A DNA stretch of 64,000 nucleotides. It comes from Atrina japonica. Taxonomy: Eukaryota; Mollusca; Bivalvia; Pterioida; Pinnidae. How positions within the stretch are numbered: position 1 is the stretch's first letter; each line of letters opens with the position of its first letter. Under the pieces are notes generated by a model, which was not told where the DNA came from, did no database searches, and was given only the letters and a program-made list of their open reading frames with translations. Below are positions 23,865 to 37,981 of the stretch, piece by piece. The stretch is from the NCBI GenBank assembly GCA_030159075.1, contig BROG01000641.1, forward strand, positions 124,001 to 188,000, in the 5' to 3' direction. The translations under genes were made by a program, and so were the position numbers.

Positions 23865-24600
23865 TCACATCAATTGAATCTCAGATTACAATTTTTCTTA
23901 GTTCACACATAACCTAGAGACCCATCAAGCTTTAACGGTTACCTGAGAAAACTCTACATGTACATTGCATGATTACAGTGAGAATATGCTTATCATAAGA
24001 TGCAGAAAGTTTTGATCTTTTATCTGGAACCCCTATGGGTACCAGCTCATTTTCAGATAGACAAACGATGACAATAACAGATCATAAGGAGTCTGTGGCA
24101 TAGACCTGTGAGTTAATAAAAACTTGATCACTTAAATATAGTATTAACATCAGTTTGTACTTTGGGGATCGGTAGCATACTTGTAATCGATTGACCGACA
24201 TACACGATTGGTTAATTTTTATCAAGGTAAGATCGTCTTCTTTTACATATGCCACCTGTGAGGTTTATCTCTGAAGCACAGCTTAACACACTAACAATCC
24301 TGATAAAACAGTAAAGTTGATTTTAAAAGTTTTCACTTTTGCTACAGTAGTCAAAATAATACTGAAGATAACACAGAAGTAAACAGCCATATTGATAAAG
24401 TAGCAAAGTTGTTTTTGAAGTGTTCACTTTCGTTGCAGTAGTCAACTATGCGTTGATCATGAAATCATACAGAAATTTACAGTGATACTTACGACTTCAT
24501 GTTTTCATGCAGACCCACCAATACACATGGTAATAGAGATAAATATCATTTCCATGAAAGATATTTTATTCATTATTTACAAATCTTTCTGTAGCTAATC
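23865..24600. other. non-coding stretch
   Basis: Nothing recognised, apart from two diverged segments with TTTTCACTTTTGCTACAGTA and GTTCACTTTCGTTGCAGTAG, 88 bp apart. Confidence 0.4.
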
Positions 24601-24605
24601 CTAAA

Positions 24606-25618
24606 CAGGGGTGGAAATTAACGGGTGCCTGTTCGCCCGAAGCGACAAAATTTACGATCGGGCGAATTGTTTTTACGTACGAAGTCGCATGTTTGGCAAA
24701 TTAATTTCAGGAATTTTTTTGCCACTTTTTGGGCCCATTATTTGGTCTATTTCTAGTCGGAAATAGTATCTGTTTTTTCTCCATTTTGGTCCTTAAAATT
24801 CCCAATCTGATGAAGCTAAAATTTTGACATGTTAAATTGGAATGTCCGCTTTTATCAAAATGAAAGTAGAAGTACAACCATTTTGCATACACCAGTTCAA
24901 AAAGCTTAAGTTTCAAAAAGTGATCCATTTCCTTCTATCTGTAGTTTAAATGGCTTGCTAAAAACCAGTTAGAAATTAAAATAATTATTTTATTGACAAG
25001 TAAATATGTTAGTCTTTACCTCGTGGCCAAAAATGTCACAAAACACCTCTTCTGTTGACTGTTGTTGCTTGCAGTTTATGGAGGAAATGGAAGTTGGGTG
25101 TGTGTAATAAAAGAACCAATACCGAACAGAACTGAATTTCAGGATGTGTTAAAATGATGATACATGTATATGTAATACTATACATTATATAAAAGTTATA
25201 AAATCTTAATTAAATGTAGGTGAATGATAAAAGGAAAATTAGTTGTCGTGAATAAAAGTTTTAGTGAGATACTTAAAATGGATAGATATTGTTTTAAAAA
25301 ATGAAAACTTTCGTAATTTGCATCAATTTAAACACATGGTAGTTACATATATTTATTGAAATAACAATAAATTCATAAAAAACAAAACACAAATATTTTT
25401 TTTTCTTTGCGGGCAACCAAATTTTCATGGCGGGCAAGCACAATATCAGTATAGCACTTGCCCGGCTGAGCAAGTTGTTAAAAATGTTAAGGTCACAAAC
25501 TGGTTAAAATTTTTTCAATTAAATATGACGGGCCCCTAAGTTTAAATCTGGGCTCCCAGAATTTAAAACTTAGGAGCCTGATTGGCTCCTGAGGATTTTT
25601 TCTGAATTTCCACCCCTG
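24606..25618. mobile_element. hAT-like element, about 1.0 kb, 5-bp TSD
   Basis: Ends CAGGGGTGGAAATTAACGGG and TGAATTTCCACCCCTG, flanked by CTAAA (24601-24605, 25619-25623). CAGGGGTGG ends are classic hAT. The interior contains GGCGAATTG and GCCCGGCTGAGCAAGT but no intact frame. The open frame 24928-24707 (minus) is not recognised. Confidence 0.8.
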
Positions 25619-27855
25619 CTAAAAGTATTGAAAATTATTATAATACAAAATCCTAAAAATGCATTCAAACCATGAACAAATGTTGAAAATTTGGTGCTCT
25701 ACCCCACTGAGCTACTCTGTCTCCTATAAACCAACAGACAAGATGAACTATATACACGTACATCAAAATCTCATTTAAAACTGGAACATGAACATTAGAA
25801 TTACATCTATATCAGTCTTAGCATTTCTTTTTCATGAACATGCAAGAGCAAAAAAAATCTAATTGCAATTTTGCAGATACATTTTTTATTTCTACGTTTG
25901 TGGGCTCTAAATCATTGTACTTATATTACGACCAAGCTATTTCATGTATTTTTATGTTTAAAGAAAAAAGATAGGTCAAAGTTGAACATCAATTACCCAG
26001 GGGTCGTGTACATGTGCAGGATTCTCTTATATGTACCATAAACGAGTACTTAGACAGATCTAAAACGATGCAGGTGCACCTCATGTTGGTAAAACAACTC
26101 ATGAAGAAAATTTGAGAAATCTTAATTGAATGCAAAAATGAAAGAAAAAAAGAGATGAAAAAAGAAGTATTTTGTGTGCTAAACAGCTAGGTCATTAAGT
26201 GTTTTCCAATTATCAAAATCCTCTTTGAATTCATCTGACCTGTCATCAGCGTGACAATGTGTGATATGAAGAATGTCCGCAATGCCACATATGCACCAAA
26301 GGCAAATATTTTTAGTCCTCAGCGTGGTCATCTAAGTGTATGCCCCAGGTTACTTATACCATGGTGCCAACAGATTGGTGCATCTTTCACACATAAGTAC
26401 AAAAAAAAACCACTACATCTGCACTTAGACAAATTACTGATCTGTCAATGAAGATGGGGTTTTAGATCTATTATTGGTTCTAACAAATGATATAGGATCT
26501 TGTATTTAAAAAATACAAACAAAACAATAAACAATAAAACAAACACAAATAAGGTAATGAACTACAAACAAACTGATATCTTAAAAAATGAAAGTGGCTG
26601 TAGGCATATTGAATGAAAGTCATGGTAGTGCAAAATTTTTCTTTATTTTGAGTGATTTTAAAAATTCATGATCATTGATTCATTCAGAGATTTCAGAAAA
26701 ATTAAGTTTCGTTTTCACTTAGAATTTTGGGAATTGCCACCTATGATGAATTGGGGGGAAACTGACAACATAATACCAGACCAGGCAGTGCTAATTGAAT
26801 TTTTGTAAAATTACTTTAATCGTTTGTGGTAGTGCATTTTGAGCCACAAAAATTAAGAACTGATCAATTTGGAAAAATTAGCTTAAATCGGTACTTGTTA
26901 ACAGTGAGTGTTCCAACAATGATTGACTTGTACTACTACCAGTATTTTTCAAATTTCAATTTAGTTTTAATTTAATTTCAAACCTTTAAAATAAATTCCA
27001 AAAATTTAACAAGTCTGAAAAAAAAAGATATTCAGCAAAAATAGAATTTTCCTCCTTCTTACCAAATTCTTATATATCATTACAATTCTCTTTTAACTGA
27101 CACCAGTAGCAGATGAACTTATGATTCAACAAGTCTCAATGCAGATGTACATGTACATGTAGTAAAACCTGATTAAGTGTGAACAGAACTTACAAATTAG
27201 ATTAGTTTTATTTACTCTCATTTTCTATATCTGTTTTATGTTCTACCAAGAATTTTCCACTTATTTATAGTCACTTCAAGCTTTTGAGAAAGTGAAAGAA
27301 ATTTGTGACCTGTGCTATGGCCGAGTATCAATGCTGAAAGATTTCTTTATCTTGCCACATCTACCACAGCAAGTGACAACCAGGAATCTCGGTTTAAAAT
27401 CTCATTTAGAGGATCTCTGACTGAGACTTCATGCTTGTTAGGCAAATATTATACTTCTGGGTCATTGTGAGTAGTTGTAACTGGTTTAAAATTCAACCGG
27501 TGTAGAAATCAGAATGAGATGGAATTTAGGATTGTGTAATAAGGCTTTTAAATATATATATACACTTTAAAGGGGCATTTTTTCCAAAAAATTTCTTTCC
27601 TTTTTACTACTCAGATAACAAAAAAGAGATATACATAGTCATAAAAATTTATATTCTGTGAAAATCCCTTGAGAAAACCAGGTTCTTTTTCACTTGCAAC
27701 TGATTAATTCAACCTTGCCATTTGTATGTGCATACCACACTGGACCTGACCTTATTTTCACTGAATATATAGGAATATAAAGATATTTCATGCATGTGTA
27801 TAGCTCTTATTTGTTATCTTACATCAAGTACAAGAAGTAAAAGTAGAAAAATTCA
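25619..27855. other. non-coding stretch
   Basis: At 25690-25730 the minus strand reads GAGTAGCTCAGTGGGGTAGA, a tRNA A-box-like fragment without a B box. A small direct repeat of TACATG lies near 27150. No gene. Confidence 0.4.
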
Positions 27856-27856
27856 A

Positions 27857-27860
<4 letters not shown>

Positions 27861-27912
<52 letters not shown>

Positions 27913-27924
27913 ATATATATATAT

Positions 27925-27998
<74 letters not shown>
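27861..27998. repeat. (TA)n microsatellite
   Basis: About 138 bp of TA interrupted twice by TTATAT, TATTATTATA. Confidence 0.95.
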
Positions 27999-28001
<3 letters not shown>

Positions 28002-28690
28002 TGGGGGGTTGGGTTAAACACAGCTAATTCCCCTTACGTTTTTCCATATGAGGTCAAGAAGAATGTAAAACCAGAGATCACCATGGTATCAGCTGGTTTC
28101 TAAAGGTACATGTATCCCAAACCTCTCCCCAGGTGTCAACAGATAATTTCTTTCTTCTAAACACAGACTTTCATTTAAATATTAAGTCTACCAATACAGG
28201 ATCAAAGTGAATCAAAACCTATTTTAAGATAACCCTATTTTCGTTCAAAGCTTCGAGCAGAAATTACATCATACTACATATATATACATGGAAACTGATT
28301 TTCCAACGTTAGAAAACTTTTTCTCATATTGACATACTGGCCCACTTTATCAACCTATCAACTTTATTTGCCTAGTTTTTTCTCATACTGGGTAACCAAT
28401 TACTATCATAATTCACACGTCTAATATCCCTTAATATTAAATCAATAATGATATAAAAGTAACATTGGAAAAGAAAAAAAAAAACTACCTATGCTGTTTA
28501 AATATTACAACAGTAAACAAGTAAAACAAGAAATTCAAAATATAAAATAGTGATGAATGGACAACAGATGACGAATGAAAAGTGAAAGGAATCACTCACA
28601 TGACCCAAAGAGTTAAATAAAGAACAAAACAGAAAAACAAACAAGACATCATCAGAGAAAATGAGATCACAACCTCAGAGGTCCTCTCAT
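27999..28690. other. non-coding stretch
   Basis: Nothing recognised. Confidence 0.4.
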
Positions 28691-28691
28691 A

Positions 28692-29370
<679 letters not shown>

Positions 29371-29375
29371 CCATA

Positions 29376-29733
29376 GTTATGTACATTTTGTACATACCAG
29401 TACATGTATCATTCCATAAAGATCCAAAGCATTCTTGATGTTATCACTAATGACCTTCAAGTTATTATAATTTCTATGCATTATAAAGTCAAAGGTCAAA
29501 GTAATTAATCATGATCTTTTGCAATGAAACAGTATGCAGATCTTGTTCTCTAATCATAATTCCTAAAGTTAAGTCCCATGTCTTTTTCACACACCATTCC
29601 CAGATTGTGATCAATTTTATGCATAAGGTCATAGGTCAAGGTTACAAATACTCTTCGACCTTATTACCAAAACAAAATGCCTTCTTCTTTGATCTTAATT
29701 GTTGATGACCACATTATGGTAGCACAATACCTC
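29376..29733. other. non-coding stretch
   Basis: Contains AAAGTCAAAGGTCAAAGT and AGGTCATAGGTCAAGG, words common in dispersed molluscan repeats. No gene. Confidence 0.4.
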
Positions 29734-29981
29734 AGTTTCTTTTTTTGTTTTGTTGTTGCTTAATGTCCCACTCAAGAATCTTTCACTCATATGGAGATGC
29801 CACTAAATGCCTGTGAAGGGCTTCAAATTTTGGCCTATGCTCGGCACTTACGGCCATCGAGCAGTGAGGGTTCTGTAACGTACTGACACCTACTATGACA
29901 CGGGACCTTGGTTTTTACTGTCTCATCCAACCTGCCGCGATCAAGAGTAGAGCACGCTACCGACTGAGCCAGGCCAGCTCC
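29734..29981 (-). mobile_element. tRNA-derived SINE, RUDI/V-SINE-like (family 1), antisense
   Basis: Read on the minus strand: head with A box TGGCTCAGTCGGTAGCG, then GATGAGACAGTAAAAACC, core GAACCCTCACTGCTCGATGG and GTGCCGAGCATAGGCC, tail GATTCTTGAGTGGGACATTA and an AACAAC-rich end. It matches the copy at 40502, but the B-box segment is deleted. Flanked by near-identical ACAATACCTC / ACATTACCTC. Confidence 0.85.
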
Positions 29982-29991
29982 ACATTACCTC

Positions 29992-30113
29992 TGTAACTCC
30001 AAATCTATTTACTATCAATAACAAGTTGAAAACTCTCATTTAGACTCATCAAAATAAAAAATTTCATCAGTTACATGTAAGTATGGCCACACTAATCATC
30101 TACAATAACATTT

Positions 30114-30153
<40 letters not shown>

Positions 30154-30950
30154 AAGATATCAAATTCAAAATATTTTGGGGTTAACACAAAATGTCACAT
30201 GGATAGCAGTCAAAATCAACAATGGAACTGGATATACAGAAATATTTTGGCATTTGTTGGAAAAATAAATATCAGATAAAAAGAAATAAAATACTGATGA
30301 CTAATTAATATGCTGAACAATCCAAGCTGTTCAAAGAGTTCAAGTGACTTTGATGGTAGTCATTCTCATAAAAGAGCTATACATGTATGTTTGTGTAACC
30401 TGTATTATAACAGACGATCCCAGCAATGTTATACATAAATTTTAACACAGTCTCATCTGTCAAGCTCTACGAAGGTAGAATTCCATTAGAAAAGGTGTAG
30501 TATAAGCCAAATCCCTTCAAACATTTTTTCAAAAAAAAAAACAAACACATACTTTAAAAATTTCCATTTTGACTGCTACATGTACATGTAGTTTTTTTTC
30601 ACCTCCTCTCAACCAAAGGGTTAGTGACTCTAGAAAGTTTTGTGACCTTGCGCGTAAATGATGAAATTCTTACATCTGTCGGTGATGACATGATATGGAC
30701 ATTCAATCATTATGGAACTAATCTCTAAAGCTTAACAGATGCTACAACCACAGAAAACAATTATGTATGAATTAAACACACATAACAATACATATGGGGG
30801 GAAACATATTGCACAGGAAGATGACAGATCTGATCCATCTATTACAGGTATCAGCCAAAATAACAAATACATATACTTTAATTACAGTCACGTACATGCA
30901 ATTTGTCTTAAGATTATATGTTTGAACCAGCTTGACTTGAGAGTTTCTTG
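29992..30950. other. non-coding stretch
   Basis: A (CT)n microsatellite at 30117-30149, and otherwise nothing recognised. Confidence 0.45.
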
Positions 30951-31040
30951 TTAACTCATTCATCCCTAAAGGCACATTTGAACTGGTCAAAGTCATTCAT
31001 TTACAGAAGAGTCCATTTTTTTCAGGGGTTGATGGGTTAA
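30951..31040. mobile_element. 90-bp TTAA-bounded inverted-repeat MITE
   Basis: Begins TTAACTCATTCATCCCT and ends AGGGGTTGATGGGTTAA, imperfect inverted ends bounded by TTAA. This suggests a piggyBac- or Kolobok-type insertion. Confidence 0.55.
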
Positions 31041-31378
31041 TGTCCTGTGATATTCTACTGAACAACTGAATCACAAAATGGGTCAGGATTTTCTAGTTAT
31101 TAGGCATTTTATAGAAATAAAATGCAAGTTTCAAATTGGACTGTGTTAAATGACAGTACAATGTATTTATACTTTCAGTGATATTCTTCCTACTAAAATG
31201 TGCAAATCACCAACAGTGATTGATGTGTTGATTGTGAGTAAAATGGAAATTTTTCGGGGAAACCAATATCATGAAAAACCACCTACATTTTCAGACCACT
31301 TTCTAATATCTGCTTAATTCAATAAGTCTATAAATAGAACCTCTTTTGAGAGACCACCAGTCTTGTAAGATAGGCTCT

Positions 31379-31468
31379 TAGGCCGAAATTCTGTCCCGAT
31401 TTTAAGTTATTTTGGGGGGTAAAATCAGGAACAAATGTAACTTAAAATTAGGGCAGAAATTCAGCCTA
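31379..31468. mobile_element. hairpin MITE related to the 52.4-kb Mutator-like element
   Basis: Left arm TAGGCCGAAATTCTGTCCCG then ATTTTAAGTTA. Right arm TAACTTAAAATTAGGGCAGA then AATTCAGCCTA. About 31-bp arms around a 28-bp loop containing GGTAAAATCAGG. Confidence 0.75.
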
Positions 31469-31557
31469 GGATAAACTATATAAAATTAATATATCACTAG
31501 TATACATGTAATATTAGAGTCAAAGTTGAGGATGTCCTTACACTAAACATGATCATA

Positions 31558-31771
31558 CTGTACATGTACTTATTTTAGCGGTATTCTAATATTAGCGCCT
31601 TTCACGCTCATTGCGCTAATTCAAGGGCAGCACTAAAATTTCTCCATCCCGTCATTCTGTATACACGACAAGTCCAATGAAATTAATTGCACAAATTCAA
31701 GATTGTGCTAATAAATCTATACCCCCTGAGAGCGCTAAAATATGAGTGTGCTAATTTAAATACACATACAG
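31558..31771. mobile_element. TA-flanked MITE with 25-bp imperfect ends
   Basis: Starts CTGTACATGTACTTATTTTA and ends TAAATACACATACAG, with TA on both sides. Internal words TTAGCG, GCGCTAAT and GCTAATTT recur in both orientations. Confidence 0.6.
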
Positions 31772-32825
31772 TATTCAATGTCAAGGTAAAAATGATATTG
31801 ACCTTGGAGGCAACAGACAAATGTGTGTGTGTCAGATAAGCATTCCCATTTTCTGGAGTATAAATGGTATATTAAATGATTATTATTATAAGGAAGAAGA
31901 GCAATAGAATATTCTTGCCAACTGAATATAGTATTCTATACAAAATCATCCGTGAATATCAAAGAAATATCTTAAATCAGAGGTTTACAAATGTGTATAT
32001 GAAATTGCTACAGCCAGGCTCCAATAATCTTGAAAAACTTTAAATTTATTGTATACCATAATCAAAGCAATGAATTTTCTTCCATTTTCATGAAGTCAAG
32101 ATTGTGCAAAGCAGGTGATTTGTCACAGCGAAATTTGGCATTTACAGAATGTTTGTGGTAGAAGGAACAAACAAACAACTTATCAAAGCCTAATTTTTGC
32201 CACATAAAAAGTGACAACAGTCCCATTAAAGAAAGGTCCAAAATTGTGTGGCTCTAAATAACAAATTCTGCGGACACATAGAAATCTTACGTCTTACATG
32301 ACTTTACTCACATGTAATTATAATATACAAATTGTTCTCTGTCCAACTTCTCCTGCATTGCATGTACTTACTAGCGTCCGTGTCGGACTGGGGTGAAAAA
32401 GGACAAAGTAATACCTTCACCACCAAAACGTGACACCTGCAAATGTCACATGATGCATAATTTCCACTATGTGACAATAACATAGCATAAGACTTGTTTG
32501 AAGAGAAATATTATGTGCCTTGTCATGTTTCAGAAAGTGATTGACACATCTAATATATTTACTGTTGCTTATATCTAACATTGATATGTCAGATCTCTTG
32601 TAAATAATAAATACTCTGGAAACCATTATGTTCAAACCAAAACTGTTGTCAATTCTTTATCTACACAGTGAGACAGTATACATGTATTTAATAAAAAGTT
32701 ATTGAGGTAAATGTAAAACTGGTCCAGTCAACCATGACCTTGTTTCTCGAAAAATCTTTTGCAGCTCACAAATAACTGTTCTCATATATAGAGACATCAT
32801 CACAGAGGTGTGTCTAAAAACATGA
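31772..32825. other. non-coding stretch
   Basis: Nothing recognised. Confidence 0.4.
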
Positions 32826-33255
32826 ATTGCAGGAGACAACAAAGCTCGTTGGAAATGGGTGTAGATTTTCAAACTAGGTATTTTACCAACAGCCTTCAGG
32901 TTTTTAAGTAAAGGTATGGTAAATATTTTGATTCCTTCAGCTCAGGTTAAAGTTTTTTAAAAATTGGTCAAAAGTCAAAGGTCAATGTCACTTGGTCATA
33001 CGTAGAGGTACCAAATGAAAGCTCTAGTCATAAGAAATCTATATGTGAAATATCAAAGCCCTACCCCTAATGGTTTAAAAAAATATAGCTGGGGTTAAAG
33101 CTTATGAAGTCCAAGGTCAAGGTCATTTGGTAAAAAGTCAGGTGCCAAATGAAAGATCTGGTCTTAAACTTAAAGAATCTATATGTAATATATCGAAACC
33201 CTGTCCCTTTCGATTAAAAAGATATAGGCCAGTTTAAAGTTTTGTCTATAGATGC
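32826..33255 (+). repeat. dispersed repeat with about 137-bp internal period (copy 1)
   Basis: ACCAAATGAAAGCTCTAGTC at about 33010 recurs as GCCAAATGAAAGATCTGGTC at about 33150, each followed by AATCTATATGTGAAATATC-like and AAAGCCCTACCCCTAATGG-like text. The first part (GGAGACAACAAAGCTCG) also matches 48205-48500. Confidence 0.75.
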
Positions 33256-33509
33256 AGAGGACATTTTCAACAACGATGACGGTGAATAATAAACTTAGCT
33301 CTCTGGTGAGTTAAAAAAAACACTATGCCCTCCCCTTGTTTCAAAATGTTGTTCATAATTGACGTCATCCATTTTATAAAGCTTTATAAGAAATCTGATT
33401 AAATTTTAAGGAAAGAAAGTCAAGTTATTTGGCAGAAACCTGGTTAACTGGAGCACAATGTTTGTTCAACCAAAATGTTGCAAGCTGACAGACAGTAGCC
33501 AGTTTGAAT

Positions 33510-33705
33510 TTGAATGGGGTTTTATGCCACACTCAACAATTTTTCAGTTATAAGGTTAGCAGCAAGTTTTAAAGTGGAGGAGAGAACTTGGTTACAATGT
33601 AACTGTGAAAACTCCACCGGCCTTTCGCAAGTAAACTGGCAAACTTTCTCATAAAAATCAGCTTAGGTTACAGTGGGCTCGAACCTGCGCTAACTAGAAT
33701 TGGAC
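33510..33705 (-). mobile_element. tRNA-derived SINE (family 2), antisense
   Basis: Minus strand: B-box-like GGTTCGAGCCC, then AACCTAAGCTGATTTTTATG, GTTTGCCAGTTTAC, CATTGTAACCAAGTTCTCTC, tail TTGAGTGTGGCATAAAACC. The tRNA head is truncated. Confidence 0.8.
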
Positions 33706-34230
33706 AACAGCCAGAAAACCAGACAGAGGGACTGATGGATGCAGACAAATCCTAAAGCCCCAACCTCCAAATTCCATCAGTTGAGAGCTAAAATTGGGTA
33801 TGTATGTCTATTGCAACAAATGATCAGATAAGGTTCACAGGGAGAGAAAATAAACAAAACTAAAAAATAAAACAAAAGTTGCAAAACAAAAGGTGCCGAA
33901 AGATAGAGGAAGCTAGCTATGGCATCTAAATATAGATACGGAAATTGACAGTGATAATCAACAGTTATGTCAGAATCAACTTCAAATCCAAAGATGTGGC
34001 ATCGGAATTTCCTCCCAGAGTAAAAATCTAAGTGAACAATACAATGGAATGAGTGTGCAATATCACAACTTAAATTTAAAAAATAGATTTTGGGTTTAAT
34101 TCAAAAGCTACACTACATAAAACTTTCCAATTTCAAAATTATTTTCTATAGATTTTGAGTGTAATTCAAAAGCTAAACTACATAGAATTTTCCAATTTCT
34201 AAATCATTTTCTACGAGCTTTTCAGGCCCA
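33706..34230. other. non-coding stretch
   Basis: A short local duplication ATAGATTTTGGGTTTAATTC / ATAGATTTTGAGTGTAATTC about 66 bp apart (34083, 34149). No gene. Confidence 0.4.
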
Positions 34231-34234
34231 AATG

Positions 34235-34462
34235 GATAAACCATATTATTCTTCATGTCACACTCAACAATTTTTCATTCATATTATGATGGCAGCCAGT
34301 TATTAGTGACGGTGGAGAGAACCTGGTTACAATGTACCCAGGAAGAGACCAATGACCTTCCACAAGTGTACTGGCAAACTTCCACACAAAATCAGCTTAG
34401 GTGCCAGTGCTGACAAGAGGTGAACGTGTGATGCTCCAACCATTTGGCCACAGAGGCATCCC
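34235..34462 (-). mobile_element. tRNA-derived SINE (family 2), antisense
   Basis: Minus strand: head GCCTCTGTGGCCAAATGGTT then GGAGCATCAC, body ACCTAAGCTGATTTTGTGTG and GTACATTGTAACCAGGTTCT, tail TTGTTGAGTGTGACATGAAG. The head is more complete than in the 33.5-kb copy. Confidence 0.8.
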
Positions 34463-37110
34463 CTCAGCCTCATCTGAAAGACCCTAAACTTTCACTTCTT
34501 ATGCCCAGCACTTGCTGAAATGAAGATACAGTCACAACCTTTTTTCAATGTATGACCTTATACCTTGAATTGAACCTGGGACCTTCTGTAGTCAAATGAT
34601 TCACCACTTTACTATGGCATGCAGTCATCACTTGACTAAAACTGTAGACTTAAAAACTCTTTTTAGTATTAGTAATACTTAGAATTATCTGGATATACAG
34701 ACAGGCAGACAGTTGTATAAGATCACAGCATTATGTCATCTATATCCTCAATGGTACATGTCATTTGTTCTATAAATACCATCAAGAAACATGAACATGA
34801 CCTAATTAGCCTAACTAAGTGACATTAAAACAAATTTACTGTGATTATAGACTTTATATATAGATCTTAAAATAATCAATCTAATATACATGTTCTACAT
34901 CTGTTGGTAGCTAAATTTGTAAAGATTAAGAAAATAATCATTGAAAAAAAAATCCATCTGGGTCAAACAGCAAAGCTTTATGAAACTTTTATGACTGAGA
35001 AAATAATCAATTATACCTTTTTAGAACTTGATGACTATGAGGTTTGATAATAAAATCTTTTGGAAAAACAACTAAGCATACTAATGTGTTCATTATCAAT
35101 GATTATGTGTTAGATAAGGGCAATAACTCTGGTACAGAAATTTTTTTATTTCAATATCAATATCTACATTTTATTAGTGTTAAGCAGTGCTCATGACATA
35201 AAAACTAATCGAAACCGAGTGCATACATTTGTTCTTGCAAGTGTCTTGTTAAAGAAAGAATCTGTAAATGTAAATTTGGTCCAATATCAATGAAAAAAGT
35301 TGACTTTCTGATGCATTTTAAACCTTATTGGTAGTACAGCAAATTAAACAAATATGATACATATCAGACAAATGCAAAGTATATACATAAAGTGTTCACA
35401 TCCTAATTACTAACAGACTGATAACAAATGCCAACTTATACCCAAAGCCAAATGACTTCTATAAAATCTAGTTGGTAGACCTTCAACAAAAGTATCCATT
35501 TCACAGGACCTTTCCAGGTTCCGTTCCTACGTCGATGCATATGATTTCTATAAAATAACTGGGGAACAAATCTGGTGTAACGTATTGTCAAAAAGTGGCT
35601 ATAAAAATAATAGAAATGTACGGACACCGAACTTACCTAGGAATTCCATTGTTCACTGTTTCATGATCTCCTCACTCATAGATTTTGAGATATGGACCAG
35701 AATTTTGACATCTGTGAAGACATCCCTGTCTTGCCTGTCATTAGACACCTGATAACTTTCATTTTGCAAATGCAGCAAATTTGCTGTCATCTAATTTTTC
35801 CCATATCACACACACACACACGTACACTAACATCAGCGGCCACAAGAACAGCAGCGATTCCAAAGAAAAGCTTAAACTTTTGGTGTGAATACTAACTCTT
35901 AATAATTACTTAGTCTTCTTATTCTTCATTTCCAATACATGACATCACTGAAGTGAGATCAGTGGAGATCCCTTTGTCAGATTGCCGTACATATTCTGAT
36001 CATGATGTGCAGACATTCGGCACATGTACCTAGCTGAGTTGCACCTACATACATGTATGTCAGAGGATGACGTGAAACTTACACCTAACAGTGATCTTCG
36101 GGAGAATCTTACTAGCGACACATGTCTTGATTCTCATGTGGTACAGAAAATACAAAGAAAGTCAGAAGATTAAAAAAAAAAAACAAATCTTTCTTTGAAA
36201 AATGAAGTGAGCTCAATATAGAAGTAAGGTATTTTATCAATATCACTTTAAAACCACTTCTACATACTCCATCTAATTTTTATAATAATTATATTCAGCA
36301 GCATCTCAAATCTGTTTACAATTTATCCCAGTGATATCTGCTTTCTCCACACATTCAGTTGATCATGTCTATCGAATTGTCGGGAATACTGAGAAATGTA
36401 CATCCCTAACAAAAATTAAATAGCCGAAACATGTACATTTGTAGAATTCAGTTATGTACATGTAGGAATACATCTTTTATTTCACTTTCTGAAGTTAATA
36501 AGGTGATCATAAAATACCTACTCTAAAACAAATAATACTCTTTATTTGATCTCTTTAATGATCTCTTTTCTCTCTCTCTCTATCAACCTGCTTCTCTATC
36601 TATCTACTAATGTATGTACAACTATGTGTTTGCATAGAAAAGGTACATGCATAAGTGAATTATAGATAAGACTTTTAACACTGATGATCATTTACACAAC
36701 AAAGAGAGAAACTATTATCGTAACTGTTGAAGAAATGCACTTTTTTATTATAACATCTATAAAACACCTTAACAGGCCTTCCACCTCCACTGTCAATAAG
36801 AAACGAAACTGGGAACTTTATAGAAAAAAAAAATCACCGCACAGATGAAATAACAACCTAGCAGCGTATTTGTTACATATGAAATACCATGCTATCATCT
36901 ACTCATCTTATAGTTGTATCTATATTTCATGGCATTAGCAGAACAAGCTCGCAGACAAATGACTGACAAATATGCTGAGCTAGGAAATATTTTGTGATGA
37001 AATACTCCTTGGATTGACTAATCTGAAAAGCTGCTTTACAAAACATGTATACAATAGACAGATTATATATATTACTGTGTAGCATTTACAGTTTATTACA
37101 TGTGATTATC
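34463..37110. other. non-coding stretch
   Basis: A tRNA-B-box-like GGTCCCAGGTTCAATTCAAG (minus, about 34570), and a minus-strand stretch at about 35830-35880 reading like a signal peptide but without a Met (rejected). Otherwise nothing recognised. Confidence 0.4.
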
Positions 37111-37111
37111 G

Positions 37112-37133
37112 TTATATATATATATATACATAT

Positions 37134-37209
<76 letters not shown>
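37112..37209. repeat. (TA)n microsatellite
   Basis: Two TA runs separated by CATATTATAT. Confidence 0.95.
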
Positions 37210-37211
<2 letters not shown>

Positions 37212-37323
37212 GACATTTTGAAATAAAAAAAAATTACTGGTCAACTGGACCAGTGAATAAATTTCACTGGACTTTTGTAAAATTTACCAGTTTTTTTTTT
37301 GGTAAGATAGGTGAATTTTAAAA

Positions 37324-37431
<108 letters not shown>

Positions 37432-37981
37432 TGTATATACAAAACTACACATATGTTTCTATCCGTATTATCACACTTAACGTGATCATTGTAGCGGATG
37501 GATTCAACGAGAGTGTTGTTCAACGAGAGCAGGTTATATAGATTTAACTACACTGATCCGGTACTAAATACCGGTAGATAGAACTATAAGTTGATTCAAA
37601 TACTTTTTTTATCTCTACACAGGACAATCCATGAAAAGTGTCTTTTAGTAATGGCTAGATATATTAAAACAACATTCATCAAACTACTAAATTGCAGTAT
37701 ATCTCCACAGCCTTTATAGCTATTTCTGTTCTAAGTATGTGAATCAAGAATATCTCTACACTTATCCACGTGAAATCAATTGACATAGATATTTTTAACA
37801 TAATGTTGTGAAATGGTTCATGATCTTCTAATTAATTTTTCTATTTTAGATTCCAATAAGGAACTAAATCTTAATATCAATTTCAGGCATGCTGGGACGC
37901 TGTTTTCTGTGAGTATATAGCACCTGATTTAATTTGAAGGGAGGTGATATTTCATTCCCCATTTGACTGTGGATATACCAA

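Noticed and set aside
25690..25730. Minus-strand A-box-like GAGTAGCTCAGTGGGGTAGA
   Set aside because: No B box or cloverleaf follows; too short to call a tRNA or SINE.
34550..34625. Minus-strand B-box-like CCCAGGTTCAATTC
   Set aside because: No A box at the correct distance; not callable.
35800..35885. Minus-strand sequence reading FKLFFGIAAVLVAADVS, like a signal peptide
   Set aside because: No in-frame Met, a stop shortly upstream, no convincing acceptor, and it runs into a CA microsatellite. A microexon cannot be excluded, but nothing supports it.
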